From NCBI GenBank assembly GCA_009809945.1, contig WTPW01000409.1, forward strand, positions 65,022 through 129,021: 64,000 bases of DNA, written 5' to 3'. The notes beneath the pieces are model-generated. The model had not been told where the DNA came from. It saw only the letters and a list, made by a program, of their open reading frames with translations, and did no database searches. Origin of the DNA: Gigaspora margarita. Its lineage: Eukaryota; Glomeromycota; Glomeromycetes; Diversisporales; Gigasporaceae. The position numbers and the translations under genes were made by a program. The first letter of the stretch is position 1; each line of letters opens with the position of its first letter. Shown here one piece after another: positions 59,548 through 64,000 of this stretch.

Positions 59548-60859
59548 AATAGAACTTGCAGAATTCATAAAAAATAGTAACAATTATAAATATATGAACT
59601 AATTAAAATTTGATAAATTAGTGTCAAAAAATTGTTAACTATTTTAAAAAGTCGCATCAACTAAATGATTATCTTAAAAAGAAAATTAATACTGGTATAT
59701 ATAAAGATGGCAGGCTAAAATTATATACAAAAACTCGATGGACTACAGCTTGGGATTGTATTGATTCAGTACTTAGATTAGAAGTTCCTAATAAAAAAGT
59801 AAGTATATCAATATACTTTATATATATTGTCATTGCTAATGCTAAATCGGCTAATGCTGAAATTTGGGATTGTGATTTAAAAATATTATAACAAAATCTA
59901 CATATACACTTTAATTATCTAATCTAAGCTCTAACCCTAAAAAAAAAGGAACAAAAACACTAAAATTTTTTAAAATTTATATCAAGATAGATCTAAATTT
60001 TAGCATTAGCCGATTTTAGCTTCAGCTATAACATATATGAAAATTAAAGTTTAAATATATATTTATACAATATATATAGTTATTTTTTTATTTATTAATT
60101 AATTTATTTATTATTAGATATTAGATGAATCTCTGAATTTAATTAAATATGAAATTAGAAGAATTTTACAAAGTCAGATATTTTTTCAAAAATGTGAAGA
60201 ACTAAAAATAATTCTGGAGCCTATAAAAAAAGCTATTAAATCACTTGAATATCATACTACTACTCTTGTAGATTGTTTTTTACAACTTTTACGATTAGCA
60301 ATCACAATCAAAGATCTATCAAATTCTGTTAGTCAGGATTTTCAAAATAATTGTTTAGCTCTTTTTAATAAATGATGGAAGCAATTTGATTTTGATATTT
60401 ATTTAATTGCTTATTTTTTTCACCCCAAATACTGAGGTAATTTTTTTTATTATAAAATTATAATTATAAATAATATTTATTTATATATATTATTGTATAT
60501 TTATTATTTGATTTATAGCAATTGGTATTGAAGAAGAAAATTTACGATTTATTTTTGAAACAGCTATTAAATTTTGGAAAAAAGTAGGTGGTGGAAAAGC
60601 CTCAACCGAAATATTAATCGCACAAATGCAATCATATATGCTATTTGAAAAACCATAGGATACAAAATTTGTAGAATCAATTCATACGATTAAAATTTGG
60701 TGGAATTGTGCTTGTGTAAAAGAAAACTTTATTCAAAATTTGGCTTTAAAAATTTTATCTCTTGTTCCCCACAATGTAAGTTGTGAGAGAATTTTTTCAG
60801 TTTTGGTTTTGTAGTAAAAGACGAACCAGGTATGTATAAGTATTACTGCTTATTTTCCT

Positions 60860-61232
60860 GAAATGTTATTTTTTTGACTCCATAATTCCGATATATTATT
60901 TTTTCCTAACAAGGCACATTTCAGACAAATTAGTTTACTAATAGTTTGTTTCACTGAGAATTTATTTTACAGATAGTTTATTTCACCAATAGTTTATTTC
61001 ATCAACAGTCATTTCACTAACAAAGTTTCTGGTCATTGTTATTAAGATTAGGTTAGAATTAGAGTTAATATTAGTGCAATTTTGAAAAATTTTCAGTAAA
61101 ATAAACTATTGGTAAAATAAACTTGTCAATGAATTAATTTTCGGTCAAATAACTTAGATCTATTTCTGTTCTGTTAGTAAATTGTTGTATAAGACTTTGG
61201 TGAAATAGTAATTCAAAAAAAATAGACTTCAG
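60860..61232. mobile_element. MITE with gtttatttca repeats in intron 5
   Basis: Ends cctgaaatgttatttttttga and its inverse (tcaaaaaaaatagacttcagg). The interior has repeated ataGTTTATTTCAcc units, also inverted near 61100. Confidence 0.7.
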
Positions 61233-61269
61233 GAAGTTAAACGAGTTCTTGGTACAAATATAATATTTA

Positions 61270-61424
61270 TAAGGAACAGTATTTTCATACCCAATTTTGA
61301 TATTTTTACACTCTTATAGATTATAATATGATAATCTATTTTGCTATAATTACAATATGCGTGTGATCAAAGAGTGTGAAATACCAAAATTGGGTATAAA
61401 ATACCTGTTCTTTATTTATAATTA
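61270..61424. mobile_element. Foldback MITE in intron 5
   Basis: Arms of about 45 bp: ggaacagtattttcataccc then caattttgatattt, inverted at the right. Loop of about 55 bp. Confidence 0.85.
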
Positions 61425-61464
61425 TATTTATATATATTTTATATATTGATTTATTTAATTTGTG

Positions 61465-61981
61465 ATTCGCGAGAGATGTACAGAATTTCTATATATAGAA
61501 ATGGGGATATTAAATAATAAAAACAATTAATATATATAATCTGGAGCCGGAATTAAAATTTTTCAATTCCTGTCAAGCCAATATCTTTTGTATTGCTAAC
61601 CAAACTGTAGAGACAAGGTTTCTCTTTCTAATGGTGGTAAAATCATCAAAATTGGCACAATATATCAAGAGGTATTCTTATTTTTGTCTTTGTGGCTATA
61701 TAAATTTCTTTGCAGATCTGCAAAGAAATTTCATATGATCATAAAGACAAAAATGAGAATATCTCTTGATATATTAGGCCAATTTTGATGATTTTACCAC
61801 TATTAGAAAGAGAAAACTTGCCTCTACAGTTTGGTTAGCAATACAAAAGATGTTAACTTGACAGGAATTGAGAAATTTTAATTCCAGCTCTAGATTATAG
61901 GTATTAATTGTTTTTATTATATTTAATATCCCCTCATGTATATATAGTATTACTATAGTAATTCTTTCCATCTCTCGCGAA
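61465..61981. mobile_element. 517-bp full-length foldback in intron 5
   Basis: The two halves are inverted copies along nearly their whole length (attcgcgagagatg at the left, ctctcgcgaatt at the right; gctaaccaaactgtagag and its inverse; gtggtaaaatcatcaaaatt and its inverse). The centre 61702-61731 is a perfect 30-bp palindrome around GATC. No coding content. Confidence 0.9.
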
Positions 61982-62492
61982 TTACTAATTAAATATATTT
62001 ATTTTTAGATTAAATATTAATAGATTAGAATCTATGGCCAAGTTACATTCATATTACGTTACAAATGTCGCTTCTGAACTTAAATATGCTAATATCAATA
62101 TTACAAATAATGAAAATCAAATTGAAGATCTTATACGAATTTGTTGATTTGGTGATCAAGAATTTAATGAATTTGAAGAATCTAATGAATTTGAAGAATC
62201 TAATGCTAATGAATTTGAAGAATCGAATGAATTTGAAGAATTTGAAAACTTTGATGAAGGATATGAAACATCTGAAGATGAAGAATTTGAAGAATCTGAA
62301 GAATTTGAAGAATCTCAAAGAACTAGTATCTTAAAGAATGTAGATAATTATTTTAACTTTAATAATGATGAATTTCGGCAAGCATTAAATATGAATGTTT
62401 CAGTTGTTATTGAACCGCATGAGTTAGAAATTAGCAATAATGATACGGAATTTGATACTAATGAGCTTTTAAATACAATTTTTAAAAAATAG

Positions 62493-62702
62493 TTATATTT
62501 ATGCTATATCAAAAAATTTTTAAAATTTTTTGAATTTATAACATAGAGGCGACACAGATTTATATATTAATATGAATTTTTATAAATAAATATTTTATAT
62601 GTTATCACTATATTCTATAACATTACACACTACGTCGTGATGAAGTTTACTTATTGATAATATTAGTATTAATGACAATTAGTTATGAGAACCGATAACA
62701 AA
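62493..62702. other. 3' flank of the hAT gene
   Basis: AT-rich; nothing else recognised. Confidence 0.4.
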
Positions 62703-62902
62703 TATTACTGTGCTTTTCAAATTACTGTGATCAGTGATTTCATACATCATATCGGAAATCAGAAATCTAGAAAAAAATGCCAGTATATGATTGGCTAAAA
62801 ATTATTTCTAACCAATCACAGACTACATTTTTTCTAGATTTATGATTTCCGGTGTGATGAATAAAAAATCACTGATCACAGTAATTTGAAAAGCATAGTA
62901 AT
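62703..62902. mobile_element. 200-bp foldback MITE
   Basis: Arms of about 80 bp, starting attactgtgcttttcaaatt and matching the inverse of the right end with few differences; shared blocks tactgtgatcagtgattt and aaatctagaaaaaa. Confidence 0.88.
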
Positions 62903-62937
62903 TAATCTCACATTTGCATTAGTGATATATAATTAAG

Positions 62938-63115
62938 ACTGTTAATAGGTTAGGTTGGGTTAACCAAACTTCAACCCACTCATAGTAAATTAAACTTACT
63001 CCAAAGTTTCTTCGAGTTGCTCCAGTTACTCAAAACTTAAAGATATAAGTTTAAACCCACTCCAACTTAGGTTGGGTTCTACTCAGAGTGCTTCGAAAAA
63101 AGCTACTCATTAACA
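62938..63115. mobile_element. MITE-like unit with ggttgggtt arms
   Basis: Ends ctgttaatag and ctcattaacaac with inner ggttgggtt/aacccac arrays, similar in style to 31137-32125. No target duplication established. Confidence 0.45.
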
Positions 63116-63721
63116 ACCAAATAGATAATTGACTTAATATATGTTGAGGTTTGCCTTGTAGTAAAATCCACGGAGAAATTTTGTTGGAACTGCAAAGGCT
63201 GTTTGCTAGTATAAGTTTTTTTTTTTTTTTACATTACACCAGATCCTTAATTGGCCAATTTATCTTAGAAAATAACATGAACAGAGAATCGATTTTACGC
63301 CCTGGCACTGTTCTATTTTTAAATCTGAAGATACTGTAATTTTGTTAATTTTGTTTAAATAGTTATAATTAAATGTGTTCTAACTTTTAAATCAATTTTA
63401 TAATTATATACTGTGTGTAATTTAAAATCATTCTGTAATTAATTACATTACATTGACAATGCATAACTTTTTATCACAAGTTTTTAATGATTTTGCATAT
63501 AAAATAAATGACAAATTAATTGGCTTAGAAAGTTTATTGAAATCGAGAAGTTTATTTGTAAGTTTATCATTAGGACGACATAGCAATTTAGTTAACAATG
63601 ATGAAATCATTGCATCTGCAGATTGGAATTCTTTTTAAAATTACTAATTCATTTTGATTTTCTGCAGTACTATTATGACCTATATTATACCATCCTGATA
63701 ATTCATCGTCAATATAACGGT
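63116..63721. other. Intergenic DNA
   Basis: Contains a fragment of the 41444-41806 MITE arm (about 63229-63262). The frame 63453-63638 (HNFLSQVFNDFAYKINDK) looks mildly protein-like but has no recognised motif, so no gene is called. Confidence 0.4.
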
Positions 63722-64000
63722 TCTACCACAATCCAAAATCCCGATGGTCTATAAGCCTGACATGTATAATACTGGCTAAAACAGTCCATAATCTCAAAAG
63801 AGATCAGTTCCTGACATTTCATGATCTCGAAATAGACAATCTCAACAGAATTGACATTTTTGTTTGAACTGTAGAGAATTTGTCAGTATTGTGGGATCAT
63901 GAACTGTCGAGATCTAATTTCTATCAGAGTTATAAACTGTCAGGATTTGGTCTTTATCAAGGTTATGCATTCCGGGCTTATAGACTCAGGATTTTGCAGT
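63722..64000. mobile_element. Foldback MITE (ggattttgtc family), copy 3, cut by window end
   Basis: taccacaatccaaaatcccg at the left, and inverted gatctcgaaatagacaatctc / ctgtcgagatct and caggatttggtctttatc blocks as in copies 1 and 2. The right end lies at or beyond 64000. Confidence 0.65.

Larger units (their letters stand above)
54742..62492 (+). pseudogene. BED-finger hAT transposase gene, six exons
   Basis: Transposase of a hAT element. Exons: 54742-55500, 56351-56688, 59622-59798, 60118-60436, 60519-60829 and 62009-62492; introns have GT..AG borders. Exon 1 has an acidic N-terminus with N-E-F/P repeats, then a BED-type zinc finger (IWEHFKTVG..CNYCLQTW..LEDHIAIYCKK). Exon 2 starts GVDGWTTPSG (first catalytic Asp), then IVSDHASSM (second Asp) and CIAHHINLI. 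Exon 3 has KLYTKTRWTTAWDCI. Exon 5 has the C-terminal dimerisation block IWWNCACVK..LALKILSLVPHNVSCERIFS. Exon 6 ends in acidic E-F-E-E-S repeats. Defects: a 1-nt loss near 55490, TGA codons near 60375, 60433 and 62146, a TAG near 60658 and a frameshift near 60805. Terminal inverted repeats of the element were not found. Introns 1, 2 and 5 are swollen by MITEs. Confidence 0.85.

Noticed and set aside
62049-62318. Phe/Lys/Arg-rich minus-strand frame
   Set aside because: Antisense of the acidic E-F-E-E-S repeat in the last hAT exon.

Overview
The window is eukaryotic, very AT-rich nuclear DNA made almost entirely of transposable elements, MITEs, SINE-like repeats and low-complexity sequence. 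No intact single-copy host gene is convincingly present. Short introns with GT..AG borders, Plavaka-type transposase remnants, Helitrons, BED-finger hAT genes, Ty3/Gypsy elements and a polinton/Ginger-like integrase fit a repeat-swollen early-diverging fungus. An arbuscular mycorrhizal fungus (Glomeromycotina, Rhizophagus-like) is my best guess. This is inference from family resemblance, not from a search.

Layout. 1-7.4 kb: AT-rich dispersed repeats, a truncated Plavaka transposon (minus strand), a hAT-type MITE, a decayed multi-exon gene of unknown family (3.4-5.3 kb) and a foldback element with telomere-like repeats in its centre. 7.6-10.1 kb: small MITEs, one nested in another, plus degenerate tandem repeats. 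11.0-20.6 kb: a Helitron with both ends visible and a Rep/PIF1-helicase gene, split by three later hAT-type insertions. 20.6-27.1 kb: a tRNA-Leu-headed dispersed repeat interrupted by a small MITE and by a 5.6-kb hAT transposon with a multi-exon transposase gene and an assembly gap. 29-33.7 kb: a Harbinger-type MITE, an integrase fossil split by a GGGTC-rich hAT-type element, and an 800-bp fourfold foldback. 35.6-40.6 kb: a second tRNA-Leu-headed repeat, a tRNA-headed SINE with A-rich tail, a foldback and a minisatellite. 41.4-52.2 kb: a nonautonomous hAT-type element containing a Ty3/Gypsy fossil with two LTRs of about 1 kb. 54.7-62.5 kb: a BED-finger hAT transposase gene of six exons whose introns are full of MITEs. 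62.5-64 kb: more MITEs.

The most unusual item is at 15487-16030 (minus). It is a fragment of a bacterial-type N6-adenine DNA methyltransferase lying inside a hAT-type element that itself sits in the Helitron. Its frame is open for about 180 codons apart from two TGA codons, which fits a donor reading TGA as tryptophan, such as the Mollicutes-related endobacteria of these fungi. A caveat is that the surrounding transposons show many CGA-to-TGA changes, so methylation-driven decay is a rival explanation.

The window therefore shows layered transposition rather than a cooperating gene set. Target-site duplications let the order of many insertions be read directly.
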